The translations under genes were made by a program, and so were the position numbers. DNA of 64,000 nucleotides from Chamaea fasciata (taxonomy: Eukaryota; Chordata; Aves; Passeriformes; Sylviidae): NCBI GenBank assembly GCA_029207755.1, contig JARCOQ010000002.1, positions 3,038,001-3,102,000 of the forward strand, given 5' to 3'. The notes beneath the pieces were generated by a model. That model was given only the letters and a program-made list of their open reading frames with translations. It was not told the origin of the DNA and did no database searches. Of this stretch, positions 63,601-64,000 are shown piece after piece; positions within the stretch are counted from its first letter, which is position 1, and every line of letters begins with the position of its first letter.

Positions 63601-64000
63601 TACGATATACATATATATATATGTACACACATAACTTTTAGAATTTTGTGTGCTGTTCATGTATGTGCATTTTTCTCACAGTGGGTCTAACAGCAACATC
63701 CCTTGAGCTGAGCATTTAGCACCAAATTAACAGGAGACTGAATTGCAGCTCTGTCAAAATCGTCGTCCACCTTGGACGTCTCTACAATGAGAGAGAGTTT
63801 GGTAACAAAAAACACCTTTTGAATTCCATGCAAGCGTCTGAAATGATAATTCTTCAGGAGGAAGCTGTTGGGAGCTGCCTTTGTGGGGTGTCGGTTCAGC
63901 ACCATCCATCTCTGAGCAGGGCTTGGAACAGCCGGGACCCGACACCGTAATGCATTGACCCTTCATTCCCCCAGCCATTGCTGCAGGAAAAATTGCAGGA
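57613..64000. other. Noncoding, no gene recognised
   Basis: A GC-richer patch at 57650-57850 is followed by AT-rich unique-looking DNA to the window end. Minus frames of 167 residues (58833-59336) and 99 residues (60697-60996) and plus frames of up to 109 residues (62713-63042) carry no recognised domain. The stretch 59760-60030 contains TAATTAA-like words and could be a noncoding element. Minor items are a 25-bp-period near-duplicate at 61461-61505, a (GT)n near 62059-62072 and the 18-bp palindrome TACATATATATATATGTA at 63608-63625. Confidence 0.5.

Noticed and set aside
1..64000. CRISPR arrays, tRNA/rRNA genes, operons or phage modules
   Set aside because: None of the expected repeats, T-loop/A-box motifs, tight gene packing or ribosome-binding sites are present. 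The sequence is vertebrate-like.

Overview
The window reads as vertebrate nuclear DNA without any gene I can name. It is most likely from a bird, and probably a songbird. Three things point that way. Interspersed repeats are sparse, with no Alu, B1, B2 or L1 tails. The few recognisable mobile elements are LTRs laid out like passerine endogenous-retrovirus LTRs. Degenerate T/G tracts (GGTTTT-like, or AAAACC-like on the other strand) recur through the window. The bird assignment comes from pattern familiarity and has not been tested by alignment. Nothing looks bacterial or viral at the scale of the window: there are no operons, no ribosome-binding-site spacing, no tRNA or rRNA gene and no CRISPR array.

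All Met-started reading frames are short. The longest ones lie on low-complexity DNA (9.6-10.1 kb and 56.2-56.8 kb) or run through an LTR (18.35-19.2 kb), and I treat them as chance frames. No exon could be assigned to a known protein. Four short open segments with good splice-site flanks are listed as weak candidates under findings (22.1, 39.8, 47.5 and 52.1 kb). The window is best described as intergenic or deep intronic sequence.

Layout: 1-18 kb is unique-looking AT-rich DNA with an (ATT)18 microsatellite, several T/G or A/C tracts, a 49-bp tandem duplication at 13.25 kb and a perfect hairpin at 13.8 kb. A plus-strand LTR lies at about 18.09-18.52 kb, followed by a GC-richer 0.7-kb block. 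From 19 to 43 kb the sequence is unique-looking, with one stretch rich in TAATTA homeodomain-type sites (23.2-23.6 kb), a perfect inverted repeat at 31.97 kb and more T/G tracts. A 55-base poly-T run sits at 43.14 kb and an (ATTC)n microsatellite at 46.49 kb. The densest mobile-element locus is 55.57-56.65 kb: a minus-strand LTR, a plus-strand LTR-like promoter/polyadenylation block facing away from it, and a 397-bp TTC/TTCTTG array directly downstream. The last 7 kb is unique-looking apart from a compound TG/TA/TAGA microsatellite at 57.5 kb.

I found no new gene system. The most unusual local signals are the 49-bp tandem duplication, whose two copies differ by a matched pair of changes that keeps a 7-bp stem intact, and the divergent LTR locus with its TTC/TTCTTG expansion.
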